A DNA stretch of 64,000 nt from Denitrobaculum sp965232285 (lineage in GTDB: Bacteria; Pseudomonadota; Alphaproteobacteria; Kiloniellales; Kiloniellaceae): contig CBDDPL010000004.1 of NCBI GenBank assembly GCA_965232285.1, positions 2,728,001-2,792,000 of the forward strand, read 5' to 3'. Positions 8,991-18,244 of this stretch are shown here, piece after piece; positions within the stretch are counted from its first letter, which is position 1; every line of letters begins with the position of its first letter. The notes under the pieces were generated by a model that did not search any database, was not told the DNA's origin, and worked only from the letters and a program-made list of their open reading frames with translations. Made by a program: the position numbers and the translations under genes.

Positions 8991-9659
8991 ATGCCTTCGG
9001 CCGGCAAGCATCTGGCCGGCCCGGAGATACCGGCCTCCAATTGCAGGATCTGTCCGCGTTTAGCCGGGTTCCGGCGCGGCAATCAGGAAAAGTTCCCCAG
9101 CTTTCATAACGCCCCGGTCGAGTCCTTCGGGCCGCTGGAAGCGCGCCTGCTGATCGTCGGCCTGGCGCCTGGCCTCAAGGGTGCGAACCAGACCGGTCGC
9201 CCCTTTACCGGCGACTCCGCCGGGGACCTGCTCTACGCCGCCCTGGAAAAGTTCGGTTTCGCCATCGGCCGCTTCAACAACAGCGCCGACGACGGTCTGG
9301 CTTTGGAGGACTGCCGCATCACCAACGCCGTGCGCTGTGTGCCGCCGGAGAACAGACCGACGACGCAGGAGATCAAGGACTGCCTGCCCTTCCTAACCTC
9401 GGAAATCGCCAGTCTGCCCCGGTTAAAACTGCTGCTGGCGCTGGGCGGAGTCGCCCACGGCGCTGTGCTGAGTGCCCTGGGCTTACGCAAGAGTCATTGC
9501 AAATTCGCCCATAACGCCCTGCATGAACTCCCCAACGGGCTGCTGCTGCTGGATAGCTATCACTGCTCCCGCTACAACACCAACACCGGCCGCCTGACCG
9601 AAGAGATGTTCGATGCGGTGTTCCGGACTCTGCGCCACCAGTTGGACGCAGCCGGTTAA
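8991..9659 (+). CDS. Uracil-DNA glycosylase, family 5 (UDGb) type
   Basis: A 222-residue protein. Motif 1 is GLAPGLKGANQTGRPFTGD and motif 2 is HCSRYNTNTGRLT; both match family 5 (UDGb), which removes uracil, and often hypoxanthine, from DNA without the family 1 catalytic Asp. The N-terminal cysteines (NCRICPRLAGFR) fit the four-Cys Fe-S site of family 4/5 enzymes. It follows the NYN gene closely, and its stop abuts the smpB stop on the other strand with no gap. Confidence 0.85.
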   Translation: MPSAGKHLAGPEIPASNCRICPRLAGFRRGNQEKFPSFHNAPVESFGPLEARLLIVGLAPGLKGANQTGRPFTGDSAGDLLYAALEKFGFAIGRFNNSADDGLALEDCRITNAVRCVPPENRPTTQEIKDCLPFLTSEIASLPRLKLLLALGGVAHGAVLSALGLRKSHCKFAHNALHELPNGLLLLDSYHCSRYNTNTGRLTEEMFDAVFRTLRHQLDAAG

Positions 9660-10142
9660 CTAAAGATCCTTGTTGCGCATCAGGCGGGCTTTCTCCCGCT
9701 GCCAGTCGCGTTTCTTTTCGGTATCGCGCTTATCGGCCTGCTTTTTGCCACGGGCGAGCCCCAGTCCCACCTTGGCGATGCCGCGCTTGTTGAAATAGAT
9801 GCTGACCGGGATCACGGTGTAGCCTTCGCGGTGCACCATGCCGATCATCTTGGCCATTTCCTTGCGCTTCAACAGGATTTTGCGCGGCCGTTTGGGCTCG
9901 TGGTTGAAACGGTTGGCGGCGTCGTAGGTCGGGATATGGGCATTGACGAGGAACATCTCGCCGCCCTCTTCGCTGGCGTAGGATTCCAGGATCGACGCCC
10001 GGCCCTGGCGCAGTGACTTCACTTCACTGCCGGTCAGGACCAGGCCGCCCTCAACGACATCCTCGATGAAGTAGTCGTGGCGCGCGCGCCGGTTTTGCGC
10101 CACCAGGTTCTGAGCCACCTGGTTCTGGGGTGTGTTTGCCAT
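9660..10142 (-). CDS. smpB: SsrA-binding protein SmpB
   Basis: A 160-residue SmpB with the family core: NRRARHDYFIEDVVEGGLVLTG, SEVKSLRQGRASI and the basic C-terminal tail ending EKARLMRNKDL. It binds tmRNA and brings it to stalled ribosomes for trans-translation. It lies downstream of dapA on the same strand, an arrangement shared with many alphaproteobacteria. The first dozen residues (Gln/Asn-rich) are an extension. Confidence 0.96.
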   Translation of the reverse strand: MANTPQNQVAQNLVAQNRRARHDYFIEDVVEGGLVLTGSEVKSLRQGRASILESYASEEGGEMFLVNAHIPTYDAANRFNHEPKRPRKILLKRKEMAKMIGMVHREGYTVIPVSIYFNKRGIAKVGLGLARGKKQADKRDTEKKRDWQREKARLMRNKDL

Positions 10143-10188
10143 ATCTGATCTTACTCAGGCGGCTCGGCGCGCCCGGATACCTGCTCCG

Positions 10189-11076
10189 TCAGTTCAGCAG
10201 CCCGGCGTGGACCATGGCCTTGCGGATCGCCGCCTGGCAGTTCTCGGATACCGAGACCAGCGGCAGGCGCAGGCGGTCTTCGCAGTGCCCCAGCAGGCTC
10301 AGCGCAAACTTCGCGGGTCCCGGACTGGGCTCCATGAACATGGCCTCGTGCAGGGGCATCAGGCGCTGGTTAATCTGGTCGACCCGGTCGAAATCGCGCT
10401 GCTGCCAGGCGTTCTGGACCTCGGCACAAAGCGCGGGCGCCACATTGGCGGTCACCGAGATGCAGCCGTGCCCGCCCTGCGCCAGGAAAGGCACTGCGGT
10501 GGCGTCCTCACCGGACAGTTGGGCGAAATCGTCGCCGATCGCCAGACGGGTCTTTGCCGGCCGGGCGAGGTCCGCGGTGGCATCTTTAACGCCGACGATG
10601 TTCGGCAGCTCAGCCAGCCGGGCCATGGTTTCCACCGACATATCAACGATGCTGCGGCCGGGAATGTTATAGATCACGATCGGGATCTCGACCGCATCAT
10701 GGATGGTCTTGAAGTGCTGGTAGAGACCTTCCTGGTTCGGCTTGTTGTAATAGGGTGTGACGATCAGAGCCGCGTCCGCGCCGGACTCCTTTGCCCCCTG
10801 GGTCAGGCTGATGGCCTCCTCCGTCGAGTTGGAGCCGGTGCCCGCGATCACGGGAACTTTACCGTCGGCCACTTCGACACAGAGTTTAGTAACCCGCATG
10901 TCCTCTTCGTGTGACAGCGTGGGGGATTCCCCGGTGGTGCCACAGGGGACAACACCATGGCTACCCTGCTCGATCTGCCACGCGACGAAGTCCTGAAACG
11001 CTTTTTCATCCACCGATCCGTTCGAGAAGGGTGTGATCAGCGCCGGGAGAGAGCCCCTGAACATCGGGCCAGCCAT
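10189..11076 (-). CDS. dapA: 4-hydroxy-tetrahydrodipicolinate synthase
   Basis: A 295-residue enzyme from ATG 11076 (MAGPMFRGSLPALITPF), with GGGGA upstream; a longer reading frame upstream has no family support. It condenses pyruvate and aspartate semialdehyde in lysine/diaminopimelate synthesis. The Schiff-base Lys is K164 (NIVGVKDAT), with Y136 in VIYNIPGR and the TTGES loop at 47-51, all as in the family. It lies 46 bp upstream of smpB on the same strand and is divergent from the lytic transglycosylase gene. Confidence 0.96.
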   Translation of the reverse strand: MAGPMFRGSLPALITPFSNGSVDEKAFQDFVAWQIEQGSHGVVPCGTTGESPTLSHEEDMRVTKLCVEVADGKVPVIAGTGSNSTEEAISLTQGAKESGADAALIVTPYYNKPNQEGLYQHFKTIHDAVEIPIVIYNIPGRSIVDMSVETMARLAELPNIVGVKDATADLARPAKTRLAIGDDFAQLSGEDATAVPFLAQGGHGCISVTANVAPALCAEVQNAWQQRDFDRVDQINQRLMPLHEAMFMEPSPGPAKFALSLLGHCEDRLRLPLVSVSENCQAAIRKAMVHAGLLN

Positions 11077-11371
11077 AGTTTTTCCCCAGTAATCAAATTT
11101 AAAGCGTCGCAAATGCAGTATGCCTCTGCGCTGTGCGAGGCGCGAAGATACTCTCTCACCGGTAGCCCGGCAAGGGGATCGCCGCGCGGTTCCGGGTGCT
11201 TTCGACACAATATGACCCTCTTCGGTCACTTTGGATTGAACGGATAGGCTGATAAACTCGGGTCAAGAAACATCGATCGTCTGGCGGTGCCGAAAAACCG
11301 GCGTTCGGCCCCTGCCGGGCAGGACGCCGCAGGCGTTGAAAGATGGCCGTAGACCCCCAAATGGATAAGTC

Positions 11372-13456
11372 ATGCGTGGACTCTCGGCGTTCCTCTTTCT
11401 GACCCTGTTGCTGGGCGCTTCGCCCGGCAAGGCCGCTGCTCAAAACGGACCGGCATCCGATCCCAACGCCCTCCCGCAGGACAGGGCGGCCGTCGCTCCG
11501 GCCAAGGCCACCGCATCTGCCAAACCCTTGAGCGCCGAGGACAAAGCCAAATTCAAGAAGTTCTTCCGCGAGGTCGATTCCGGGCGGGTCGCCCAGGCCT
11601 GTGCACGGGTGGGTGGTCAGATCGAGGACCAGCTTGCCTCTGACCTGACCACCTGGGTCTGCCTGCAAAAAGGTGGCACCCGCGCGACCTTCAAGCGCTA
11701 CAGCGAGTTCGCCGTCAGCCACGCCCACTGGCCCTGGCACGGCAATCTGCGGCGCAAAGCCGAGGCCGCTCTCGCCAAACGCACGCCGGACGAGGAGATT
11801 CTCGCCTGGTTTGATGCGCAGCCGGCCCTGAAGGGCAAGGCCGCGGTCGCCTATGCCGCGTCCCTGAAGCGGGCCGGCCGGGACAAGGACCTGGCCGCTT
11901 TTGTAGCGAAGAGCTGGGTCGAGCTGGATTTCAGCCGGGATGAGGCCAGGAGTTTTTACCGGAGTTACAAAGACCTGCTGACGCCCGAACTGCAAGAGGC
12001 GCGGCTGGAGCGCCTGCTGTGGGACCGTAAGTATTCAGCCGCCGAACGGCAGGTGAAACTGGTTTCGGAGGATCTGCGCAAGCTGGCCATCGCGCGCATC
12101 ACCCTGGGACGCAAACGCTCCGGTGTCGATGCGGCGATCCGGCGGGTGCCGAAGCATCTGCAGGACGATCCGGGACTGTTATATGAAAGGGCCCGCTGGC
12201 GCTGGAGCCGTGGGCGCCGGGACGCCGTCGCGGAGCTGCTGGAACAAGCCGGTGACATGACACCCCGCCCCGATCTCTGGTGGTCCATGCGACATTCACT
12301 GGCGCGCCGGGCGCTGACCCAGGGCAACATCGAGCGAGCCTATCGGCTCAGCAGCCAGCATGGCATGAGCAGCGGCATCGGCTTCGCGGATGGCGAATGG
12401 CTGGCCGGCTGGGTTTCCTTACGCTTTCTCAAGCAGCCACGGCGCGGCTATGAGCACTTCGCGCGGCTCTACTACGGTGTAAAGTCCCCGATCAGCAGGG
12501 CGCGCGGCGCCTACTGGGCCGGCGAGGCCTCGCGGATCATGGGCAATGACGAATGGAGCGAGCGCTGGCACAAGATCGCCGCCGGCTACCGCACTACCTT
12601 TTACGGACAGTTGGCCGCCAATCGCCTGGGGCGCAAGGCGAGCCTGCCGATCAATCCCTACGGACAGCCCAGCTACGCCCAGCGCCAGGACTTCGAGAAC
12701 AAGGATCTGGTCCGGGCCGTCAAGCTGCTGGGCGAAGTCAATCAGACCCGCTACCAGGACGCCTTCCTCAGCCGGCTGCGCCTGGATGCCAAGGTCGCGG
12801 CGGACTATAGCCTGACGGCGGAACTGGCAGAGCAGCAGGAACGCAACGGGATCGCCCTGCGGGTCGCCAAGACGGCGCAGCGCAACGGCATCACCCTGCT
12901 GGACTACCTCTACCCCTCGATCGAGGTCGGCGATGCCGAGCCGGAGGAAGCCCTCACTCTGGCACTGATCCGCCAGGAAAGCGCCTTCGACCAAAAGGCG
13001 GTCAGCCATGCCGGCGCGCGCGGTCTGATGCAGCTCATGCCCGCCACCGCGAAGGAAGTCGCCCGCAAGCAGCGGCAGAAGTACGACAAGCAGCGCCTGG
13101 TCACGGACCCGGCCTACAATATCCTGTTGGGCAAGGCCTATCTGTCCCAGGTGGTAAACCGCTTTGACGGCTCCTACATCCTGGGCCTCGCCGCCTATAA
13201 CGCCGGGCCGCACCGGGCCAAACGCTGGATCAAGGAATTCGGCGACCCAAGGGACCCGGGCGTCGATCCCATCGACTGGATCGAGCACATCCCCTTCAGC
13301 GAGACCCGTAACTACGTGCAGCGGATTCTGGAAAGCCTCTCAATCTACCGCCTGCTGCTCGCCGACGGGCGCACCACGCCGACGGCCACGCCCCTGCCAA
13401 CCTCCGACCCCTTCGCCTCCTGGGGCCACGATGCCTCGCGTTCCTGCTGTTTCTAA
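11372..13456 (+). CDS. slt: Soluble lytic murein transglycosylase
   Basis: A 694-residue periplasmic protein with a signal peptide (about 1-22, ending near KAAAQ), a long helical superhelical region and a C-terminal SLT catalytic domain. Predicted catalytic Glu is E536 in LIRQESAFDQKAVS, followed by the GLMQLMPATA motif and AAYNAGPHRAKRW. It cleaves the glycan chains of peptidoglycan, forming 1,6-anhydro ends. Its stop codon overlaps the stop of the EamA transporter on the opposite strand. It is divergent from dapA across a 295-bp gap in which I saw no gene. Confidence 0.93.
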   Translation: MRGLSAFLFLTLLLGASPGKAAAQNGPASDPNALPQDRAAVAPAKATASAKPLSAEDKAKFKKFFREVDSGRVAQACARVGGQIEDQLASDLTTWVCLQKGGTRATFKRYSEFAVSHAHWPWHGNLRRKAEAALAKRTPDEEILAWFDAQPALKGKAAVAYAASLKRAGRDKDLAAFVAKSWVELDFSRDEARSFYRSYKDLLTPELQEARLERLLWDRKYSAAERQVKLVSEDLRKLAIARITLGRKRSGVDAAIRRVPKHLQDDPGLLYERARWRWSRGRRDAVAELLEQAGDMTPRPDLWWSMRHSLARRALTQGNIERAYRLSSQHGMSSGIGFADGEWLAGWVSLRFLKQPRRGYEHFARLYYGVKSPISRARGAYWAGEASRIMGNDEWSERWHKIAAGYRTTFYGQLAANRLGRKASLPINPYGQPSYAQRQDFENKDLVRAVKLLGEVNQTRYQDAFLSRLRLDAKVAADYSLTAELAEQQERNGIALRVAKTAQRNGITLLDYLYPSIEVGDAEPEEALTLALIRQESAFDQKAVSHAGARGLMQLMPATAKEVARKQRQKYDKQRLVTDPAYNILLGKAYLSQVVNRFDGSYILGLAAYNAGPHRAKRWIKEFGDPRDPGVDPIDWIEHIPFSETRNYVQRILESLSIYRLLLADGRTTPTATPLPTSDPFASWGHDASRSCCF

Positions 13457-14310
13457 CCCGTTGCCAGCAGACTGACGCCGAAGAGAACGAACGCCGCCCA
13501 GAGAAGACGGCGGGCGACATCACCCTCGCGCAGCAGGAGGCCCCCAAGCAGAACCGTCAGCAGCACGCTGACCTCCCGCACCGGAGCGACGTAAATCACC
13601 GGCGTGAAGGTCAGGGCATAGAGAACCAGGATGTAAGCCAGCGGATTGAAAACGGCGATCACGATCACCGCCAAGCGATGTTCGCGCCAAAGACGCCTGA
13701 CCTGCGGCCGCCGGCGCGCCGCAACCGGTGCCAGAAGCACGACGCGGCCAAGGCTGGAGACGTAGTCCAGCAGCAGCGGCGGTACGAGCAGAACGGAAAC
13801 CGCGTAGGCGTCCCAGACGGTGTAGCTGCCGATCAATGTGCCGGCCGCAACGCCAAAGGCCAGCGAAGCGCCGGCTTTTCCACGCTTCATGCCGAATCCA
13901 CCGGTCAGCCCCAGAATTCCGAATATGATCGCAAGGGCGCCGGCGGCGACCTGCAGGGTCATGGCCTCGCCCAGCACCAGCACCGCAAAAGCAGAAGACA
14001 GAAAGGGACCCGTGGCGCGCGCGGTGGGATAGATCAGGGACAGATCGCCGCGCCGGTAGCCCTGCTGCAAAAGCAGGAAATAGCCGAGATGCAAAAGCGC
14101 GCTGCCGAGGATGAACAGCAGTTCCCAAGTGCCAAAGACCGGGCGCTCAATGACCAGGATGTAGAGCGCCAGGGGAAAATAGAGGACGACACTGACCAGC
14201 GAGAAGAGCCAGACCAGCTCTGGCCCCGCATTAATCCGTTTGACGCAGAAATTCCAGAGGGCGTGGCAGCAGGCAGCGGTTAGGACGAGCGCAAAGCCGG
14301 TGAGTGTCAT
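13453..14310 (-). CDS. EamA/DMT-family transporter
   Basis: A 285-residue integral membrane protein with about ten hydrophobic segments arranged as two EamA repeats (roughly 5-135 and 148-283), as in drug/metabolite transporters. The end of repeat 1 (RATGPFLSSAFAVLVLGEAM) and the matching part of repeat 2 (APVREVSVLLTVLLGGLLLREG) show the usual internal similarity. The substrate cannot be told from sequence. The 5' leader contains a 12-bp inverted repeat whose downstream arm covers the likely ribosome binding site. Confidence 0.88.
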   Translation of the reverse strand: MTLTGFALVLTAACCHALWNFCVKRINAGPELVWLFSLVSVVLYFPLALYILVIERPVFGTWELLFILGSALLHLGYFLLLQQGYRRGDLSLIYPTARATGPFLSSAFAVLVLGEAMTLQVAAGALAIIFGILGLTGGFGMKRGKAGASLAFGVAAGTLIGSYTVWDAYAVSVLLVPPLLLDYVSSLGRVVLLAPVAARRRPQVRRLWREHRLAVIVIAVFNPLAYILVLYALTFTPVIYVAPVREVSVLLTVLLGGLLLREGDVARRLLWAAFVLFGVSLLATG

Positions 14311-14317
14311 GAAAAAT

Positions 14318-14390
14318 CCTTAAAGACGAGCTGTTGAAAGACATGCGAAAGCACGCCCCTTCAACCCCCCTAGCCTTTTCGTCTTTAAGG
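14318..14390 (-). promoter_or_regulatory. Leader hairpin that may hide the ribosome binding site of the EamA transporter
   Basis: Positions 14318-14329 and 14379-14390 are a perfect 12-bp inverted repeat (CCTTAAAGACGA and its complement). Inside it, GTTGAA (14333-14338) and TTCAAC (14360-14365) form a second nested pair. Read on the minus strand the distal arm ends with AAGG, 7 bases before the transporter ATG, so pairing would block the ribosome binding site. It matches no riboswitch class I recognise. The rest of the gap, to 14651, shows no gene. Confidence 0.5.
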
Positions 14391-14651
14391 TGTCTGCCGT
14401 ACACGGCTCATAACGGCGCTCGGTCCAGGCCTGCTCCCTAATACCAGGGGACAACGGAACCCTAGCCGCACTTGAATGGGCAGCGCGATTTTACCAGTGG
14501 CCGCCGCTCTGTAAAGCCTCTGCCAGCACAGTATCGGACTTCAAGAAATCTTCAGCAGCGGACACCTTTCAGGCCGCCCGGCTTTCGGATAGCATTGCCG
14601 CTCAATTTAGCGCTCGGGCCGAGGATCAGGTCCGGAATAGAAGGAAAAGCA

Positions 14652-15344
14652 ATGAGCCACCCAGATTTCGCGGCGGTCGAAGCCTGCGTCTTCGATGCCT
14701 ACGGAACCCTCTTCAACGTCCATTCCGCAGTGGCCCGCGGCGGCGAGACGCTCGGCAACAAAGCTGACGACGTTTCCAATACCTGGCGCCAGAAACAGTT
14801 GGAGTACACCTGGCTTCGCAGCCTAATGGGGGCGCACGCGGACTTCTGGCAGGTCACCTCCGACGGTCTGGACTACGCCCTGGAAGCCCATGGCGTCGAT
14901 GACCGGGCGCTCCACGCCAAGCTGATGGAACTCTATATGACGCTGGACGCTTACGACGACGTCCGGCCGACGCTCGAGACTCTGCGCAAGGCCGGCCTCA
15001 AGACGGCGATCCTCTCCAACGGCACGCCCAAGATGCTGGAAGCCGCCGTGACCTCCGCCGGCATCGACGCTCTGCTGGACGAGAACCTCTCGATCGAGGA
15101 CGTCGGCATCTATAAGCCGGACAATCGGGTCTACCAGCTTGCCTGCGACCGACTGACGGTGCCCGCGGACAAGGTCTGCTTCGTTTCGACCAATGCCTGG
15201 GACGCCGCGGGCGCGGCCCACTTCGGCTTCAACGTGGCCTGGCTCAACCGCTTCAACAAGATCCAGGAAGTGCTGCCCGGCCGTCCCAAGGCCGTCATGA
15301 CCGGCCTCGCGGATCTGGTCGAGCTGATCGGCCTGCCGTCATGA
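14652..15344 (+). CDS. (S)-2-haloacid dehalogenase, type II (HAD superfamily)
   Basis: A 230-residue protein from ATG 14652 (AAGGAA upstream). It keeps the residues known from L-2-haloacid dehalogenase: nucleophile D15 (VFDAYGTL), R46 in WRQKQLEYTW, S122 (LSNGTP), K155 (YKPD), Y161, S179, N181 and D184. These set it apart from generic HAD phosphatases and support hydrolytic dehalogenation of short 2-haloalkanoates to 2-hydroxyacids. Its stop overlaps the start of the next gene (ATGA), so the two are translationally coupled. Confidence 0.88.
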   Translation: MSHPDFAAVEACVFDAYGTLFNVHSAVARGGETLGNKADDVSNTWRQKQLEYTWLRSLMGAHADFWQVTSDGLDYALEAHGVDDRALHAKLMELYMTLDAYDDVRPTLETLRKAGLKTAILSNGTPKMLEAAVTSAGIDALLDENLSIEDVGIYKPDNRVYQLACDRLTVPADKVCFVSTNAWDAAGAAHFGFNVAWLNRFNKIQEVLPGRPKAVMTGLADLVELIGLPS

Positions 15345-16342
15345 GCCTGGCAGCCGTTTCCGAAGCCCTGGAGATCCCCGTCTTCGACGATGTCGAGGCG
15401 GCCGCCGGCCGGCTGGCGGGACAGGCAGTCCGCACGCCCCTGCTGGAGAATCAGCAGTTAAACCAGCACTGCGGCGGTCGGGTGTTGATCAAACCGGAAA
15501 CGCTTCAGCGGACCGGCTCCTTCAAGTTCCGCGGCGCCTACAATCTCCTCAGCCAATTGACGGAGGAACAGCGGGCCGCCGGCGTGGTGACCTGTTCCTC
15601 TGGCAATCACGCCCAAGGCGTGGCCTCGGCGGCGGCCATCCTGGGACTGAAGGCGATCATCGTGATGCCGAGCGACGCACCACGCATCAAGATCGACAAC
15701 ACCCGGACCTATGGCGCCGAGGTGGTGTTTTATGACCGGGAAAAGGAATCGCGCGAAGCGATCGTCGCCGAGATCGCCGAGCGCACCGGCATGATCTTCG
15801 CGCCGCCCTACGACCACCCGCACACCATCGCCGGACAGGGTAGCTGCGGCCTGGAGATCGCCGAACAAACCGCGGCGCTGGACGCGAAACTTGACAGCAT
15901 GCTGGTCTGTTGCGGCGGCGGTGGCCTGACCGCGGGAATCTCGCTGGCCCTGTCGGAGAAATCGCCCGATACCAAAATCTACGCGGTGGAGCCGGAGGGC
16001 TTCGACGACACCGCGCGCTCGCTCGCGAGCGGCGAACGCCAGCGCAACGCGCGCGAAGGCGGTTCGATCTGCGACGCCATTCTGACCCCGACGCCCGGCG
16101 AGATCACCTTCGACATCAACAGCAGACTCCTGGCCGGCGGCCTCGTGGTCACTGAGGAGGAAGTCCGCGACGCCATGCGCTTCGCCTTCAACCGCCTCAA
16201 GCTGGTGGTGGAGCCCGGCGGTGCCGTCACTCTGGCCGCGGTGCTCAGCGGCAAGATCGAAACCCAGGGCAAGACCACGGCGATCACCCTGTCCGGCGGA
16301 AACGTCGACCCGGCGCTCTTCGCCAGCATCCTGGCAGGGTGA
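15341..16342 (+). CDS. Threonine/serine dehydratase-like PLP enzyme (fold type II)
   Basis: A 333-residue enzyme with the PLP Lys in TGSFKFRGAYN (K62), the SSGNHAQG phosphate/substrate loop and the Gly-rich PLP phosphate site CCGGGGLTAG. It has no C-terminal ACT regulatory domain, so it resembles catabolic threonine ammonia-lyase, serine racemase or hydroxyaspartate dehydratase. It starts inside the stop of the dehalogenase gene. Substrate choice among threonine, serine and hydroxyaspartate cannot be made by eye. Confidence 0.85.
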   Translation: MSLAAVSEALEIPVFDDVEAAAGRLAGQAVRTPLLENQQLNQHCGGRVLIKPETLQRTGSFKFRGAYNLLSQLTEEQRAAGVVTCSSGNHAQGVASAAAILGLKAIIVMPSDAPRIKIDNTRTYGAEVVFYDREKESREAIVAEIAERTGMIFAPPYDHPHTIAGQGSCGLEIAEQTAALDAKLDSMLVCCGGGGLTAGISLALSEKSPDTKIYAVEPEGFDDTARSLASGERQRNAREGGSICDAILTPTPGEITFDINSRLLAGGLVVTEEEVRDAMRFAFNRLKLVVEPGGAVTLAAVLSGKIETQGKTTAITLSGGNVDPALFASILAG

Positions 16343-16360
16343 GACTTCGGCGCGATTGCT

Positions 16361-17257
16361 TTACACAACACCTGGACGTGACGCCATCAACTCGACGACA
16401 TGCTGGCAGGTTCTGGTCGTTGCGACATTCTTGAGGCGTGCCGCAATGATGCGTGCCGCAGGGGGCTCTTCGGCGATTTCACGGATCGACAGGCGCGTGC
16501 CGTCGTAGCAGACGTCGTGATTCGGGCGCGTATAGGCGATTCCGACACCGTGACCATGGGCGATCAGACTCCTCTGTGTTTCCAGGGAGGCAGTTTGCAT
16601 CCAGAGATCCGGCGTGAGCTGCAGCGCCCGGAAGAGCTCAAGAATGTAAGGCCAGCTATGCGCCTGGGTCGTCGCGATCAGGCGTTCGCTCGCGAGGTCA
16701 CGCAGTGATACGGGCCCTTTCCCGGCAAGCCGATGGTTTCGCGGCAGCATGACATAAGGCCGGAGGCGGGAAATCTCGGTCCTTTCGATATCGGCCGAGA
16801 GCGCCACGTCGTAGGTCACCGCCAGGTCGATCATGGCCTCCGACAACCACTGTGCAAGATCATCAAAGCCGCCTTCTTTGAATTCGACCTCGATGCCGGG
16901 CTGAGCCTCTTCGCAGAGATCGAAGAGCCTCGGCGCCAGCAACGGCGCCAGGTCGGAAAAGCAGCCGATAACGATCCGGCCCCCCGTCGGCTCACCGGTC
17001 TCGGCCAGTTTGCTCAGGCCCGCCGTTTCGTCGAGCACGACCTTGGCCCGCTGCACGAACTCCAGCCCAAAGGCCGTCAGTTCCACACCGCTGCCCCGCC
17101 GGCGCACGAAGAGGGGCAGCGCCGACTGTTCTTCAATCTGGCGGATTGCCACGGACAGGGATGGCTGCGACGCAGACAAGGCGGCAGCAGCCTGCGTCAG
17201 ATTCCCGTACTCCGCGGCGGCAACCACGTAGCGCAGTTGCTGAAGAGTCACATTCAT
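16361..17257 (-). CDS. LysR-family transcriptional regulator
   Basis: A 298-residue LysR regulator. The N-terminal winged helix-turn-helix (LQQLRYVVAAAEYGNLTQAAAALSASQPSLS) covers about residues 5-62 and the LysR substrate-binding domain about 90-295. It is divergent from the phytanoyl-CoA dioxygenase gene across an AT-rich 97-bp gap, which is the usual layout for a LysR and its target. The effector is unknown. Confidence 0.92.
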   Translation of the reverse strand: MNVTLQQLRYVVAAAEYGNLTQAAAALSASQPSLSVAIRQIEEQSALPLFVRRRGSGVELTAFGLEFVQRAKVVLDETAGLSKLAETGEPTGGRIVIGCFSDLAPLLAPRLFDLCEEAQPGIEVEFKEGGFDDLAQWLSEAMIDLAVTYDVALSADIERTEISRLRPYVMLPRNHRLAGKGPVSLRDLASERLIATTQAHSWPYILELFRALQLTPDLWMQTASLETQRSLIAHGHGVGIAYTRPNHDVCYDGTRLSIREIAEEPPAARIIAARLKNVATTRTCQHVVELMASRPGVV

Positions 17258-17354
17258 TAATCAAAGATATTTAAAAGATAGTAATTCATTATTTTATCTT
17301 ATTCAAAAAATCATGGCAGAGTCATCTGGAACCTGAAGCTGGAACTCAGATGTC

Positions 17355-18173
17355 ATGACCATCGTAGAAAATCTGATCGGCGAAGCCGAGATCACCGCCT
17401 ACGCCCGCGACGGTGCCGTTCATATTCCAGGCCTCTTCACCGACTGGGTCGAGGTCATGACCGCGGCGGTCGAGCGCAACATGCGCGAGCCCGGGCCCTA
17501 CGCGGCGGAGAACATCACCGGCGGCGAGACGGGGCGTTTCTTCGACGACTACTGCAACTGGGAGCGCATTCCGGAACTGCGGGAGATCGTCGAGAAGTCA
17601 CCGGCGGCGGAGGCGGCCGCGCACATCATGGGCTCCAGCAGCGCGCAGTTCTTTCACGACCATATCCTGGTCAAGGAACCCGGCACCTCCAAGCCGACAC
17701 CCTGGCATCAGGATTCCCCCTACTACTTCGTCGAAGGCCGGCAGACGGTCAGTTTCTGGATTCCCCTCGACCCGGTCGAGGAAGCTTCCCTGCGCCTGAT
17801 CAAGGGCTCGCACCTCTGGGACAAGCTGGTGCTGCCGGTGCGCTGGCTGAACAACGATGACTTCTATCCCGACCGCGAATCCTATCTGCCGGTGCCCGAT
17901 CCTGATCGGGAGCCGGAGAAGTTCGAGACTCTCGAATGGGCCATGAAGCCGGGGGATGCGGTGCTGTTCGACTTCAGGACCGTGCATGGCGCACGAGCCA
18001 ATATGACCGATCGTCGGCGTCGGGCGCTGTCGCTGCGTTGGGTGGGTGACGACGCGCGCTATGTGGAGCGGCCCGGCCGCACCTCACCGCCCTACCCCGG
18101 CCACGAAATGACGGCGGGTCAGAGGCTGCGGGAAGACTGGTTCCCGGTGATCTGGGGATCGCCCTCGGCCTGA
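17355..18173 (+). CDS. Phytanoyl-CoA dioxygenase (PhyH) family protein
   Basis: A 272-residue Fe(II)/2-oxoglutarate dioxygenase of the PhyH family. The facial triad is H118 and D120 in TPWHQDSPYY and H211 in RTVHGARAN; an Arg about 11-13 residues later would bind 2-oxoglutarate. It has no signal peptide. Family members hydroxylate varied substrates, including lipids, ectoine and quaternary amines, so the substrate is open. The divergent LysR gene probably controls it. Confidence 0.85.
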   Translation: MTIVENLIGEAEITAYARDGAVHIPGLFTDWVEVMTAAVERNMREPGPYAAENITGGETGRFFDDYCNWERIPELREIVEKSPAAEAAAHIMGSSSAQFFHDHILVKEPGTSKPTPWHQDSPYYFVEGRQTVSFWIPLDPVEEASLRLIKGSHLWDKLVLPVRWLNNDDFYPDRESYLPVPDPDREPEKFETLEWAMKPGDAVLFDFRTVHGARANMTDRRRRALSLRWVGDDARYVERPGRTSPPYPGHEMTAGQRLREDWFPVIWGSPSA

Positions 18174-18181
18174 ATCCGAGC

Positions 18182-18224
18182 AAAAAGAAAACTGCAGCCG
18201 GGAGCCACCCGGCTGCAGCTTTCC
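18182..18224. terminator. Bidirectional intrinsic terminator between phyH and bactofilin genes
   Basis: CTGCAGCCGGG (18192-18202) and its exact complement (18208-18218) form an 11-bp stem with a 5-base loop. On the minus strand the stem is followed by TTTTCTTTTT, a strong terminator for the bactofilin gene. On the plus strand the tail is only CTTTCC, so termination of the dioxygenase gene there would be weaker. Confidence 0.85.
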
Positions 18225-18244
18225 CCAATTAACGCCGGAAAGAC

